A stretch of DNA of 64,000 nt. Source: Gammaproteobacteria bacterium. Its GTDB lineage: Bacteria > Gemmatimonadota > Gemmatimonadetes > Longimicrobiales > Gaopeijiaceae. The notes below the pieces were generated by a model, which made no database searches, was not told the DNA's origin, and saw only the letters and a program-made list of their open reading frames with translations. The translations under genes and the position numbers were made by a program. This document shows positions 16,378 to 25,372 of this stretch, in pieces (the stretch's first letter is position 1; every line of letters begins with the position of its first letter). The stretch lies in assembly GCA_028820325.1 (NCBI GenBank), contig JAPPJO010000117.1, positions 1 through 64,000 on the forward strand. Reading direction: 5' to 3'.

Positions 16378-17325
16378 ATGCGAAATCACTTCGTGCACGT
16401 GGTCGGGCTGCTACTGGCATCCGGGGCCTGGTCGGTATCAACGTCGGCTCAGCTGACCGAGGCGGACCTGCTTGGCTGCTACGACGTAGCCGAGGGAGAG
16501 TGGTTCGAGGGGCGCGTTGCGGGGCTCATGTTTGCGGGGGGCGAACTCCTGACCGACACGATCGAGGTGCAGAGCGAGCCCGTGCCGAGCGCATTGGGCC
16601 TGGATTCCGCGTACCTGCAGATTCCGCCCCGCTTTCGGTTGGCCGGTCCGCCCGCTGATGCCACCCTTCCCGGGAGCGCCGGGCAAATCGTCGTTCCGGA
16701 AGGCGCTCTGCCGACGCCTCATGTGTACATGAACTGGGGAGTCGAAGGCAGCACACTGCGACTCTGGTTCTCCACGGGCTTCCACGGCGTGGGGGCGCGC
16801 CTTGAGCCGGATGACGGGGGTATCTGGGCGGGAGCTTCCACCACGTTCTCGGATAACCTCCCGTATCGCAGCTGGACTCGGCGGGTCGAGCTGACCTCGG
16901 TCGCATGCGACTCTCCACCTCCCGTCCCCGGCTCCGTGATGCGTTCGGTTCCGAGTGCCGTTCAACTGGTCGGGGGCACAACCATCACCCTCGGCGAGCC
17001 GCTTCCCGAGTCGCTGGAGACGTTGCCCCGCAGGTCCGGCGCCCTGACCGTCATCGGCCGGACCGACGGGTTGTTCGGGACGACCGACTCCATTGCCGTC
17101 GGGATGGACACGGAGCGGGGTCGGGTCGGAAGAATCCAGCTCATCTACCTGGACCCCGACATGTCCTCGGTGATCACCCCTCGACTTGCCGACGCCTTTG
17201 GAAGCCCGGCGAGCAGCGCGCTCGACCCGACAGGCGTCGAATGGCGGAATCGCATCAGGAGGGTCTGGCTGAGGCGGGGCACCCGATTCACCGTGAACCT
17301 GCGCGACTACCGTTACCTCTGGTAG
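16378..17325 (+). CDS. Hypothetical secreted protein
   Basis: The 315-residue product has a signal peptide (VVGLLLASGAWSVSTSAQ) and no domain I recognise. The body is beta-rich and holds short conserved-looking blocks: LLGCYDVAEGEW near the start, LRLWFSTGFHGVGARLEPD in the middle and WRNRIRRVWLRRGTRFTVNLRDYRYLW at the C-terminus. The GCYDV/GFHG arrangement is reminiscent of small secreted lipocalin-like or DUF proteins of Gemmatimonadota, but I cannot assign one. An aggagaacgcc ribosome site precedes the ATG. It is divergent from the BlaI operon across 262 bases that hold the candidate operator. A bidirectional terminator follows. Confidence 0.7.
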   Translation: MRNHFVHVVGLLLASGAWSVSTSAQLTEADLLGCYDVAEGEWFEGRVAGLMFAGGELLTDTIEVQSEPVPSALGLDSAYLQIPPRFRLAGPPADATLPGSAGQIVVPEGALPTPHVYMNWGVEGSTLRLWFSTGFHGVGARLEPDDGGIWAGASTTFSDNLPYRSWTRRVELTSVACDSPPPVPGSVMRSVPSAVQLVGGTTITLGEPLPESLETLPRRSGALTVIGRTDGLFGTTDSIAVGMDTERGRVGRIQLIYLDPDMSSVITPRLADAFGSPASSALDPTGVEWRNRIRRVWLRRGTRFTVNLRDYRYLW

Positions 17326-17395
17326 ATCGCGGAAGCCTGCCGGCAGGTCACCGGCGCCCGACCGTGCACCGGATCATCTCAGCCGGGACAACGAA

Positions 17396-17437
17396 AAATC
17401 CGGGCCGCGAGGGCGACCACCCCCGCGGCCCGGATTT
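17396..17437. terminator. Bidirectional Rho-independent terminator
   Basis: Perfect 14-base arms, 17396-17409 and 17424-17437, give a GC-rich stem with a 14-base loop. The stem runs into A bases on the left and T bases on the right, so it can terminate both the plus-strand gene at 16378 and the minus-strand SusD gene ending at 17455. Confidence 0.8.
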
Positions 17438-17454
17438 GTCCTGTTCCCCTCGAT

Positions 17455-18801
17455 TCAGCTGATCGGCGGGACGTTGGGGTTGCGGTCGCGCTCCGACTCG
17501 GGAATGTCGAAGCAATACGACCTCGGGTTGCGCGTGAACATGGTGGTGCGGGAACCGGGCGCGAAGGCGGTGCTTTCCCAGTCGGGGGTATCCAGATCTC
17601 CCGGCGTGTTGGTCGCCGCCCAGCGGCGCTCGTCACCCAGCCGGCGTCCCTCGAGCCAGAGCTCGATGTAGCGCTCGCGCTTCAGGAAGGTCCACGCCTC
17701 CTCCATGCTCATCGCGACCCAGGGATCGAGCGGCTCGCCGGTGGTATCGCTGATGTTTCGCGTACGCACCCGGTTGATGATGGTCATGGCGGCCTGCCAG
17801 TTGCCTGCGTTCAGCGCAGCCTCCGCTTCCAGCAGCCGCATCTCCCAGCCGCTGACGATGCGCTGGTCGTCGTTGCGGCTGTTGTACTTGGCCTGGTTCT
17901 TCCACTCCACCTGGCCGTAGGTGTCGAGGCTCGCGGTGGCGTAGGGAATGTTCGCGTCCTCGAACCAGGGGGTCCGCGGGTCTCCCGTCTCCGTGTAGTA
18001 GTCCTCGACGAAGGTGTAGATGATGGAGTAGGATCCCGCCGGCTGGCGCGCGTTGGCCTCGAAGATGGTGTTGTAGTAGGGCTGCAGCTCGTCGTCGTAG
18101 TTGATCCAGAAGACGAAGTCGTCCGGGATCGTCGCGGCGTCGGCTGCGGCCGCGCTCCAGTCCCCCAGCCAGGCGTGTGCGGCTGCCCGACCGCCCCTTG
18201 CCGCGTGAGTCTCGTCGGGGGTGGCAGCGAACCCCAGGGCGGCTGTAAAGCTGTCGATGGCGCGGTTGAAGTTCCCGGTCGATCCCTGTTCATAGGATCC
18301 GGGCGTGGTATCGTCCGGATCGGTGGGACCGAGCACGGCGTCACACCACCACTCGCCCATGGTGCGGTAGGTGAAGGCGTTCCACAGGTACGCCTGGTAC
18401 AGCATGTTGCTGGGCGCGTCGACCTCCGTGAAGCGGCTGATCGCCGTCTCCGTGATGAAGCGGGCCTGCACCCCGTCGTTCCAGCGATTGGAAAAGCTCC
18501 CGGGCAGGATGTGCCCGGACTGGGTGATGGGGTCGTGACCCATGAACCCGGTCTGGCCGCCCGGAAAGAGTTCCCGGGCCAGGATGGCATGGGTGTAGCT
18601 GCCGTAGGTGAGCAGCTCCGCCAGCCGGCGCACGCCGCCGTTGACGAGCCCCTGCTGGGACGCCGGCTGGGCCAGGAACTCGTCCTGGATGGGTCCGGGG
18701 TTGGTGACCTCGCAGCCGGAGGCCGCCAGCCCGGCGGTTGCGGCGACGAGAAGCACCCGGGGGAGGCGGATTCCGTAGTTGTTTCCTCTGTTCTCTGTCA
18801 T
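17455..18801 (-). CDS. SusD/RagB-like outer membrane lipoprotein
   Basis: This 448-residue lipoprotein has a signal peptide with lipobox AASGC (Cys 30) and the TPR-rich fold of SusD/RagB nutrient-binding proteins. Diagnostic C-terminal blocks include MRLLEAEAALNAGNW, IINRVRTRN, FLKRERYIELWLEGRRLGDERRW and the final RSYCFDIPESERDRNPNV. SusD caps the SusC channel and delivers a polymer or peptide fragment for TonB-dependent import. The start has GGGGAGGG upstream and lies 14 bases after the SusC stop, so the pair is one transcript. The substrate cannot be read from sequence; no glycosidase is adjacent, so a peptide or organic-matter ligand is as likely as glycan. Confidence 0.93.
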   Translation of the reverse strand: MTENRGNNYGIRLPRVLLVAATAGLAASGCEVTNPGPIQDEFLAQPASQQGLVNGGVRRLAELLTYGSYTHAILARELFPGGQTGFMGHDPITQSGHILPGSFSNRWNDGVQARFITETAISRFTEVDAPSNMLYQAYLWNAFTYRTMGEWWCDAVLGPTDPDDTTPGSYEQGSTGNFNRAIDSFTAALGFAATPDETHAARGGRAAAHAWLGDWSAAAADAATIPDDFVFWINYDDELQPYYNTIFEANARQPAGSYSIIYTFVEDYYTETGDPRTPWFEDANIPYATASLDTYGQVEWKNQAKYNSRNDDQRIVSGWEMRLLEAEAALNAGNWQAAMTIINRVRTRNISDTTGEPLDPWVAMSMEEAWTFLKRERYIELWLEGRRLGDERRWAATNTPGDLDTPDWESTAFAPGSRTTMFTRNPRSYCFDIPESERDRNPNVPPIS

Positions 18802-18815
18802 CGTTCAGCCCTCCC

Positions 18816-21800
18816 CTAGAAGGTGACCCGCATGGACATGCGGAACGTGACCGGGGACGGCACCCGCTCGGTCTGGTTTCCGATTCCGTCATCGAGGGCC
18901 GGCGTGTTGCCGAGCGACTCCGGGTCGTACCAGGGAATCTCGCGGTACCAGTCGTAGAAGTTGCTCAGGGTGGCGGTGAACGTGGCGTTCGAGACCCTTT
19001 CCGGGAACACGGCGTCCACGGGCACGGTCAGGCTGACGTTGCGAAGCTTGAAGTAGTCCGAATCGAACCAGTAGTCGCGCGAGAACCCGGGCGTGCACCG
19101 TTCGCGCCATATGGCCGGCGTCTCCGGCTTCAGCTCGATGGAGGTCTTGGGAGTGACGTACCACGGGAAGCAGAGCGGGGAGCGGACGGAACGGCTGATG
19201 GAGATCTCGTTGATGTACGCCACGTGTCCGCCCATGTACTCTCCGCGCGCGGAGAGCAGGATGTTGCCGGGGAAGCGTACGGCGAGGGACGGCGTGATGG
19301 TGTGGGTGGGCAGCTGGGGCCCGATGATGACGTTCTCTCCGGTCCTGCCGGGCGCCGCCGGAGTTTCCGGATTGTCCGCGAACTGCGGGTCGGCGATCTC
19401 GTCCCGATTGATGACGCGCCGGCCCATCTCGACGGGAAGCGCCTGGCCCTCGATGATCCACCCGTTGAGATCGGCGAAGCGGGAGATGCACTGGGCGTCG
19501 GGATCGCGCGCGAGCACGATTTCGCTCGGCTCGGTTTCGCCCTTGCACAAGCTCATCACCTCCGAATTGTAGGTGCTGACCCCCAGCCCCGCGTCTACGC
19601 TGAAGCTGGTGCTCTGGAACAGCCTCCCGTCGAGCTGGAGTTCGATCCCGTTGGCGCCGACCGTCCCGACGTTCTGGAGCTGGCTCCGCGTGAATCCCTG
19701 CGAGGGGACGGCGCTGACGAACATGAGCGCGTCGGTGGTTTGCTGGTCGAAGTAGGTGAAGGTGGCCGTCAGTCGGTCGTCGAGCCACGAGGCGTCGAAG
19801 CCGAACTCCCATTCCCTGGACACCTCCGGTCCCAGATCGGGATTCCCCAGGTTGAACGGCGTGAAGGCGGGCGTGCCCGCATACCCCGCGGGCGACCACG
19901 TTCTAACGGCATCGAATGCTCCCGGAGCCCGGCCGGACTGGCCGTAGGCCGCGCGAAGCTTGATGGAGCCCAGCCCGGGATCCCAGAAGTCCTCGTCGCT
20001 CATCACCCAGGTGCCGCTCACCTTGGGGTAGACCTGGAGGCCGAACCCCGAACCGAAGGCGCTGTTGCCGTCGACCCGGATCCCGCCGGTGACGAAGTAC
20101 TTGTTGCTGAAGTCGAAAACGTTCTGGAAGAAGAACCCCGCGTTCCAGACCTTCTCGCGGTCCTCCTCGGCTACCTTGATGGCCGCGGAGCTCACCGTGG
20201 GTTCGGCTGCGCCGGGGAAGTCCTCGCCCAACAGGCGCAGTCGCACCTGCGAGTCGCCGATCGCCTGGCCGCCCCACGAGAAGTTGGAGTTGATGGTGGA
20301 CGTGATCGGCAGGTTGTACGTCCCCACGTAGTCGAAGGTGAGCACCCGTCTCTGGAAGGTATCGTTGGTGCGTGAACCCAGCGGCTTGAGGAAGAAACCG
20401 AAGTTGCGCTGGTTCTCACCCTCCTGGTTGGAGTAGTCGTAGCCGAAGGTGAAGCGGTTGGTGAGCCGCGCCTGAGGCGTGTAGGTCAGCGTGATTCCGG
20501 AGTTGAGGCGCTCGTTGCGCTGGTCGAACTCGTATTCCAGGAGCTTGCCGATCTCGCGCGGATCGGCCGAGCCCACGTAGTTGCGCTCCTGGCGGAAGGC
20601 GTTGAGCTGGATTCCCTCGGCGTTGTTGCCCGACGGAGTCCCGCTCAGCCACTGGCTGGTATAGCCCGTGTTCCACTGGATCTGGAGATCCTCGACCGGC
20701 GTCATCGTGAAGTTGCCGCGGAAGTTGTACTTCTCCAGCTCGTCGTTGGCGAGCACGTAGCTGTCGTCCTGATACTGGCCCGAAATGAAGTACTGCAAAG
20801 CCTCGCCGCCGCCGCGAACCGAGAGCAGGTAGTTCTGGAACCACACCGACCCGGGGAAGCTGCACGGGCCACTGGCGCTCGAGTTCACACCTTTCCAGCG
20901 GTCGTCGTCGGTGACGCAGTCCGTGGAATACTGGCCGCCCTCGTATCCGCCGCCCCACCAGGCGTCGCGCATGTAGTGTTCCATCTGGATGAAGTCGCCG
21001 CCGGGCGCGCCGAACGGCTGCATCCATCCCGTGCCCTGCTGGATCTCCGCGGTCCACACCGGCGCGCCGGCGGAGCCGCGCTTGGTGAAGACCTGGATGA
21101 CGCCGGCCGAGGCCTCGGTGCCATACAGGGTGGTCGCCGCGGAGCCTTTGATGACCTCGATGCGCTCGATGTCGTTGGGGTTGATCATGTCGAGCGGGGT
21201 CACCGTGATGAGCGACGGACGTCCCAGCCCGGTGCCGGGGGTGGCCACCACCGGGAAGGCGTCGTCCATGATCCTCACGCCGTCCACATAGATGATCGGC
21301 TGGTTCGACATGGCCACGCTGGAGTTGCCGCGCAGGCGGATCTGCTTGCCCTGCGCGGGCTCGCTGCTTCCGCCGATCACCTGTATGCCGGGCGCGGCCG
21401 CCTGCAGCAGGTCGGACACGTTGGCCTCGCGCTCGGGGATGTCGGTGAGGTTGATCTGGGCGATGGCGTTGCCGATCTCGCGCCGGCGCGCGGCCCCCGC
21501 CGCCCCGGTCACGACGATCTCGTCGAGCCCCAGCGCCTCCGTCGTCAGAGCAAAGTCCCGGGTGACGGTGCCGTCAACGGGCACGTCGACCGATTCGGTC
21601 ACCGTCTGGAAGCCGATGCGCTCCGCCCGGAGTTCGTACGAACCCGGAGGTACGTTGAGGATGAGGTAGCGCCCGTTCGACCGGGTCAGCGTCCCCAGGG
21701 TGGAACCGACCACGTACACCTGCACCTCGCCGACCGGAGCGCCCGACTGGGCGTCGGTGACGATTCCCGTGATGCGGCCGTTCTGGGCGTGCGCGGGCAG

Positions 21801-21905
21801 TGGGGAGAGCATCGAGAGACCCGCCACAATGAGAACGGCCAACCCTCCTTCCAATCGACCAGGCCCGCGGGGTCTGTGTGGAAAGAACAGGGACAATCGG
21901 GACAT
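18816..21905 (-). CDS. SusC/RagA-type TonB-dependent outer membrane transporter
   Basis: The 1029-residue product has a signal peptide, an N-terminal carboxypeptidase-regulatory-like domain (RITGIVTDAQSGAPVGEVQV to GSYELRAERIGFQ), then a plug domain with LLQAAAPGIQVIGGSS, IRLRGNSSVAMSNQP and IIYVDGVR, the SusC-type signature, and a long beta-barrel ending in SPVTFRMSMRVTF. It forms the channel of a SusCD importer with the gene downstream. AAGGAGG lies just before the ATG. The length is normal for the family. No dedicated TonB box is obvious. No anti-sigma pair is adjacent. Confidence 0.95.
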   Translation of the reverse strand: MSRLSLFFPHRPRGPGRLEGGLAVLIVAGLSMLSPLPAHAQNGRITGIVTDAQSGAPVGEVQVYVVGSTLGTLTRSNGRYLILNVPPGSYELRAERIGFQTVTESVDVPVDGTVTRDFALTTEALGLDEIVVTGAAGAARRREIGNAIAQINLTDIPEREANVSDLLQAAAPGIQVIGGSSEPAQGKQIRLRGNSSVAMSNQPIIYVDGVRIMDDAFPVVATPGTGLGRPSLITVTPLDMINPNDIERIEVIKGSAATTLYGTEASAGVIQVFTKRGSAGAPVWTAEIQQGTGWMQPFGAPGGDFIQMEHYMRDAWWGGGYEGGQYSTDCVTDDDRWKGVNSSASGPCSFPGSVWFQNYLLSVRGGGEALQYFISGQYQDDSYVLANDELEKYNFRGNFTMTPVEDLQIQWNTGYTSQWLSGTPSGNNAEGIQLNAFRQERNYVGSADPREIGKLLEYEFDQRNERLNSGITLTYTPQARLTNRFTFGYDYSNQEGENQRNFGFFLKPLGSRTNDTFQRRVLTFDYVGTYNLPITSTINSNFSWGGQAIGDSQVRLRLLGEDFPGAAEPTVSSAAIKVAEEDREKVWNAGFFFQNVFDFSNKYFVTGGIRVDGNSAFGSGFGLQVYPKVSGTWVMSDEDFWDPGLGSIKLRAAYGQSGRAPGAFDAVRTWSPAGYAGTPAFTPFNLGNPDLGPEVSREWEFGFDASWLDDRLTATFTYFDQQTTDALMFVSAVPSQGFTRSQLQNVGTVGANGIELQLDGRLFQSTSFSVDAGLGVSTYNSEVMSLCKGETEPSEIVLARDPDAQCISRFADLNGWIIEGQALPVEMGRRVINRDEIADPQFADNPETPAAPGRTGENVIIGPQLPTHTITPSLAVRFPGNILLSARGEYMGGHVAYINEISISRSVRSPLCFPWYVTPKTSIELKPETPAIWRERCTPGFSRDYWFDSDYFKLRNVSLTVPVDAVFPERVSNATFTATLSNFYDWYREIPWYDPESLGNTPALDDGIGNQTERVPSPVTFRMSMRVTF

Positions 21906-22260
21906 GGAGCCCTCCTTCGGCGACGCAAGTCACCGGCGTTGCGCCCGGTGCGCCGAGAAACAGACTCCTGCCAAAAGCCCCTGGGACGAACTCCCAGACC
22001 GCGCGTTGACCGAACTGCCGTCCCAAACGACGCTGGTGCTGGTGAATAGAGGGGTCGAACCGCAAACGTGTAGAATTGGCCGTGAGTGGGGGTCACGCAA
22101 GCAGCCGCGCGGGCGGCAGTTGGGAGACCGGAGCCGGCGTCGAGGCTTTCGGGGGTTGCGCGCGTCCGCGGCGGCGCGATAATCGTCAACCGAACGCCCA
22201 TCGATTTGCGCGCGACACGGTGCCTCGCTCGAGCCCGTCGTCGGCCGGCCGGGAGGTGCC
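21906..22260. other. Divergent intergenic region
   Basis: This 355-base space separates the divergent susC-like gene and the interrupted lipoprotein gene. It should hold both promoters, but I see no clear -35/-10 pair, riboswitch or coding sequence. On the minus strand a GGTTCGA near 22060 resembles a tRNA T loop, but no stem forms around it. Confidence 0.5.
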
Positions 22261-22752
22261 ATGCGAGGGACGAACGCGAGACAGGCCATCTGCACTGTCG
22301 CGACCTTGCTGCTGTTCTCCGCGTGTTACCGCTACGTGCCGATGGAAACGGCGGCGGCGGCGCCCGGGGAGCCGGTGAGAGTCTACGTGACCCAGGCCGG
22401 CGCAGAGGACTTCCGGGAGGTCTACGAGGTGGACTAGGCCTTGCCCAGGGTGCGCGGGACGGTTGTCGGACGGGACGCCGGCGATCTGTTGCTGATGGTA
22501 GAGGTCGCGCGGAGGCAGGTGGGCTTCCAGGCGGTCGGGCTCGAGCAGACGCTGCGCATCCCCGAGGGCGAAATACTCGCGACGGAACGCCGTTCCCTGA
22601 ACGGGCTCGCCACTTCCGCCTTCGTGGGGGTCGTCGCCGGTGGCGTGGCAGCGATCCTCAGCTTCATTCTGGAGTCCGAGGGCGAGCCCGCGCCGCCCGA
22701 TCCGGACCCGGATCTGATGGTGCCGCTGATCTCTGTACCCGTGGGACGGTAG
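22261..22752 (+). pseudogene. Lipoprotein gene interrupted by an in-frame amber codon
   Basis: An ATG at 22261 starts a lipoprotein (lipobox LFSAC, then YRYVPMET) that runs 58 codons to TAG at 22435-22437. The same frame then continues without a stop to 22752, encoding RVRGTVVGRDAGDLLLMVEV, a turn-rich stretch, and a hydrophobic helix (AFVGVVAGGVAAILSFIL) before VPLISVPVGR. The join reads naturally as one lipoprotein of about 163 residues of a type common in Gemmatimonadota (CYRYVPV start, later a Gly/Ala-rich helix). The amber codon therefore looks like an inactivating mutation, a sequencing error or, less likely, read-through. The second half has no good start of its own. Confidence 0.7.
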
Positions 22753-22768
22753 GCTGAAGCGAGCCCGG

Positions 22769-23437
22769 CTACCGCCGCTCGGCGCTGCAGTCGGTGAGGT
22801 TCACGCAGGTCACTTCGTAGAGATGCCGCTGGCCCGGGGGGAGGGCCAGCACGCTGGCGGCCGCGACCGCGTCCCGGATGTCCACCGGCTGACCCGGTCG
22901 GAACGTGATGGTGGCGCGCCAGCGCTGGGCGCTGCCGTCCCCGTAGGACTCGATCCTGGTGTCGGTCACCCACTGCACCTCGGAGAAGGCCCGGTTCAGA
23001 TCCGACAGATCCGTGGCGCCTCGCGGCCCGGTCGCGAGCGGAAGCCACACCGTCTCCACGGAGAAGGGATGGTTCTCGCGCCAGCGGTTGAGGGCCGCGT
23101 TCACCTGCTCGTGGTCCGTCCCCGTGTTCAGCAGGTGCTGGGCGTAGGACTGGAGCAGCAGATCGTTGTGCTTGACGTCCGAGGCGAGCGCCTCTTCCAG
23201 GAGAGCCAGGAAGGTCTCGTCGTCGCCCTGCTGCAGCGCCTGAACGGCCTCCAGGAATTCCGTATCCGGGTCTCCGGGGTTGATGACCGACACGACATCG
23301 GTCATGTCCCCCCACTTCTCGTTGAGGAAGTCGACCGGCTCCTGTCCGCGCGACACCAGGTACTCCCGGCCCCCCACGATGACGGCGATCACGTAGATGC
23401 CGATCAGCATGCGATAACGCCTGTACCAGTCGGCCAC
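22769..23437 (-). CDS. Membrane-anchored hypothetical protein
   Basis: This 222-residue product has one N-terminal transmembrane segment (MLIGIYVIAVIVGG) and then a soluble, helix-rich domain (EFLEAVQALQQGDDETFLALL to LLQSYAQHLLNTG) that looks TPR-like, followed by a beta-rich C-terminus with two cysteines (YEVTCVNLTDCSAERR). The GTG start overlaps the upstream stop by one base, so translation is probably coupled. I do not recognise the family. It likely works with the polytopic membrane protein encoded just upstream. Confidence 0.65.
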   Translation of the reverse strand: MADWYRRYRMLIGIYVIAVIVGGREYLVSRGQEPVDFLNEKWGDMTDVVSVINPGDPDTEFLEAVQALQQGDDETFLALLEEALASDVKHNDLLLQSYAQHLLNTGTDHEQVNAALNRWRENHPFSVETVWLPLATGPRGATDLSDLNRAFSEVQWVTDTRIESYGDGSAQRWRATITFRPGQPVDIRDAVAAASVLALPPGQRHLYEVTCVNLTDCSAERR

Positions 23438-24519
23438 TAGAGCCCCCGCTGGGTCTGCTTGTCGCGCACCTTCCAGATGAACGAGTCGAGGTAGTAGTGC
23501 ATGAGCCCGTAGGCGTAGACCATCATCTGCGAGAAGAGGGCGTAGCCGCTGGAGTAGTCGAGCGCCGGAATGCCGAACTCGGGCAGCGCGGGATAGGGGG
23601 CGAAGTTCACCACCCCGAACCCGAACTCGTCCAGCGGACGGTTGATGAGGAGCTGGAAGAGGACGGCGTAGGCCGCGCCGCCCACGAGGAACCAGCGCAG
23701 CCTGCCCTTGCCGGTCACCCGCGACCAGAAGCCGGGTCTGGAGGTCCCCTTGCTGGCGGTACGGCGCATGTAGGAATACACCATGACGATGTACTGGACG
23801 CCGTGCATGAGACGGTGCGCGACCGCGTAGAGCAGGATCGAGGTGGTCTGCCAGGCCACGAAGTACCAGAGGAAGTAGCTGGCCCCGATGAACAGGTACT
23901 TGATGGGGTTGATGGTTCCGCCCGCGGCCGCGATCTGCCGCAGGTGCAGCGCGTAGACGATCAGATATCCCACCAGCACGATCTGGCTGACCGTCAGCAG
24001 CCCGTCCACGAAGCCCGCCGACACCGGCACGTGCATGCGGTGCAGCTCCCGGATCCACAGGAAGCGGAACATGGGTGCGCTGATGAACATGTAGCCGTAC
24101 AGCACGCAGTGCAGGCCGAGGTCGAAGCGACGCGTCGAGGGAAGCCCGGCGCCGGCCTTGAAGTCGTAGATGCGCGCGAGCCCGTGCTGCTGCATGAGGC
24201 TGTGCTGATGGTCCCAGGCGGTGACCAGCAGCAGCAGGGTGATGGGCGCGAACTGCAGGCCCAGGACGGTGAAGCCGACGATGACGATCGGGCCGGCGAT
24301 GAGCCGGTTTCTGAAGCGCTCCCAGATGTCGGGCATCCCGTAGGAGCGCACCCACCCGGCGTAGTGATGGGGGATGGTGATCCACAGATTGATGGACGCC
24401 ACCGCCACGTAGGGGAGCCAGGCCTGGAAGCCCAGCGCGAGCGCGACGGCGAAGAAAGGCAGCCCGAGGAACCAGACGATGTCCGCTCGGCGATTCAGGA
24501 TGTAGCCCGTCTTGAACAT
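23437..24519 (-). CDS. Polytopic membrane protein with His clusters
   Basis: The 360-residue product has about eight hydrophobic segments and several His-containing motifs close to membrane edges: IPHHYAGW, WDHQHSLMQQHG, ELHRMH and AHRLMHGVQY. Such clusters are typical of di-iron or other metal-binding membrane enzymes (hydroxylase, desaturase and Brp/Blh-like cleavage oxygenases), but the spacing does not match a family I can name. The C-terminus ends in a basic tail (KVRDKQTQRGL). The stop overlaps the GTG of the next gene, so the two form an operon. A membrane-bound metal-dependent oxidase is a reasonable guess and no more than that. Confidence 0.7.
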   Translation of the reverse strand: MFKTGYILNRRADIVWFLGLPFFAVALALGFQAWLPYVAVASINLWITIPHHYAGWVRSYGMPDIWERFRNRLIAGPIVIVGFTVLGLQFAPITLLLLVTAWDHQHSLMQQHGLARIYDFKAGAGLPSTRRFDLGLHCVLYGYMFISAPMFRFLWIRELHRMHVPVSAGFVDGLLTVSQIVLVGYLIVYALHLRQIAAAGGTINPIKYLFIGASYFLWYFVAWQTTSILLYAVAHRLMHGVQYIVMVYSYMRRTASKGTSRPGFWSRVTGKGRLRWFLVGGAAYAVLFQLLINRPLDEFGFGVVNFAPYPALPEFGIPALDYSSGYALFSQMMVYAYGLMHYYLDSFIWKVRDKQTQRGL

Positions 24520-24666
24520 GTCCGCCAGGTTGCAGATGACGACGTTCCGGTGGACCTCTGGTACCCATCATCCCACAGTGGACGGTAGAACCGGGGGTGC
24601 CTGGAAGGCAACATCGGGATTCTCTTGTACATCGATGTCGAGGACGGGACCGGGAACACCTGACTG

Positions 24667-25356
24667 ATGTGTGGACGCTTCACCCAGAAGGCGTCGCCGC
24701 GGGAAGTCTACGACCTCTACGGCTTGACCGGACCTCCCCCTTCGCTGGCGCGAGATCCCCGCTACAACGGCGCTCCGACGCAGGATTTCGCGGTCTGCCG
24801 TGTCGATGACGGCGGCAGCCGGCACATCGCGGAGCTCCGCTGGGGCCTCGTCCCCTCGTGGTGGAAGGACGCTGGCGCGGGGCCGCCGCTGATCAACGCG
24901 CGCGCAGAGACGATTCGCGAGAAGCGGGTGTTCGCGGACGCCTTTCGCGAGCGGCGTTGCCTCGTTCCCGCCAACGGCTGGTTTGAATGGCAGGGGCCGT
25001 CGCAGACGAGGCAGCCGTTCTACCTGACGCTGGTCGGCGGAGGGCCCATCTCCTTTGCCGGCATCTGGGAACGCTGGGAGGCGCGGCGGGAAGTCGTCGA
25101 GTCCTTCGCGATCCTCACCACGCCGGCGGCGACCGCACTCACGGACATCCACCACCGGCAGCCCGCCATCGTGGATCCGGAGTGGTTCGCAGAGTGGCTT
25201 GACCCTTCCAGTCAGGCCCACGAGCTTCTCGATCGACTGAGCACCCCCAATCCCGGGCCGTACCAACGATGGCCCGTCAGCGCGCGCGTCAACAGTGTTC
25301 GGAACGACGACCCGGACCTTCTGCGGCCCGTCGGGGAGCAGTTGCGGCTGATCTGA
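24667..25356 (+). CDS. SRAP domain protein (HMCES/YedK-like)
   Basis: The 229-residue product is a SOS response-associated peptidase. These proteins bind abasic sites in single-stranded DNA and form a stable thiazolidine link through Cys2, protecting the lesion. Cys2 (MCGRF), the conserved RWGLVPSWW, INARAETI, RRCLVPANGWFEW (Glu) and the C-terminal VSARVNSVRND are all present. The usual IHDRMP block here reads IHHRQP, keeping the His but replacing the Met. Length is normal. No LexA box is clear upstream. The PhoX gene follows by 16 bases, so cotranscription is possible. Confidence 0.95.
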   Translation: MCGRFTQKASPREVYDLYGLTGPPPSLARDPRYNGAPTQDFAVCRVDDGGSRHIAELRWGLVPSWWKDAGAGPPLINARAETIREKRVFADAFRERRCLVPANGWFEWQGPSQTRQPFYLTLVGGGPISFAGIWERWEARREVVESFAILTTPAATALTDIHHRQPAIVDPEWFAEWLDPSSQAHELLDRLSTPNPGPYQRWPVSARVNSVRNDDPDLLRPVGEQLRLI

Positions 25357-25372
25357 TGAGGGAGGAATCGAG

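Noticed and set aside
22000..22090. tRNA gene on the minus strand, suggested by a GGTTCGA sequence.
   Set aside because: The flanking bases do not pair as a T stem and no acceptor or anticodon arm can be drawn.
22441..22752. Independent short gene downstream of the amber codon.
   Set aside because: There is no ribosome binding site and the frame is the continuation of the lipoprotein gene, so it is better read as its 3' part.
22769..24571. A single 600-residue minus-strand protein across both membrane genes.
   Set aside because: Its N-terminal two-thirds is a different frame of the convincing 360-residue membrane protein (23437-24519) and has the Arg/Pro-rich composition of a shadow frame. 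Only the part from 23437 down is real.
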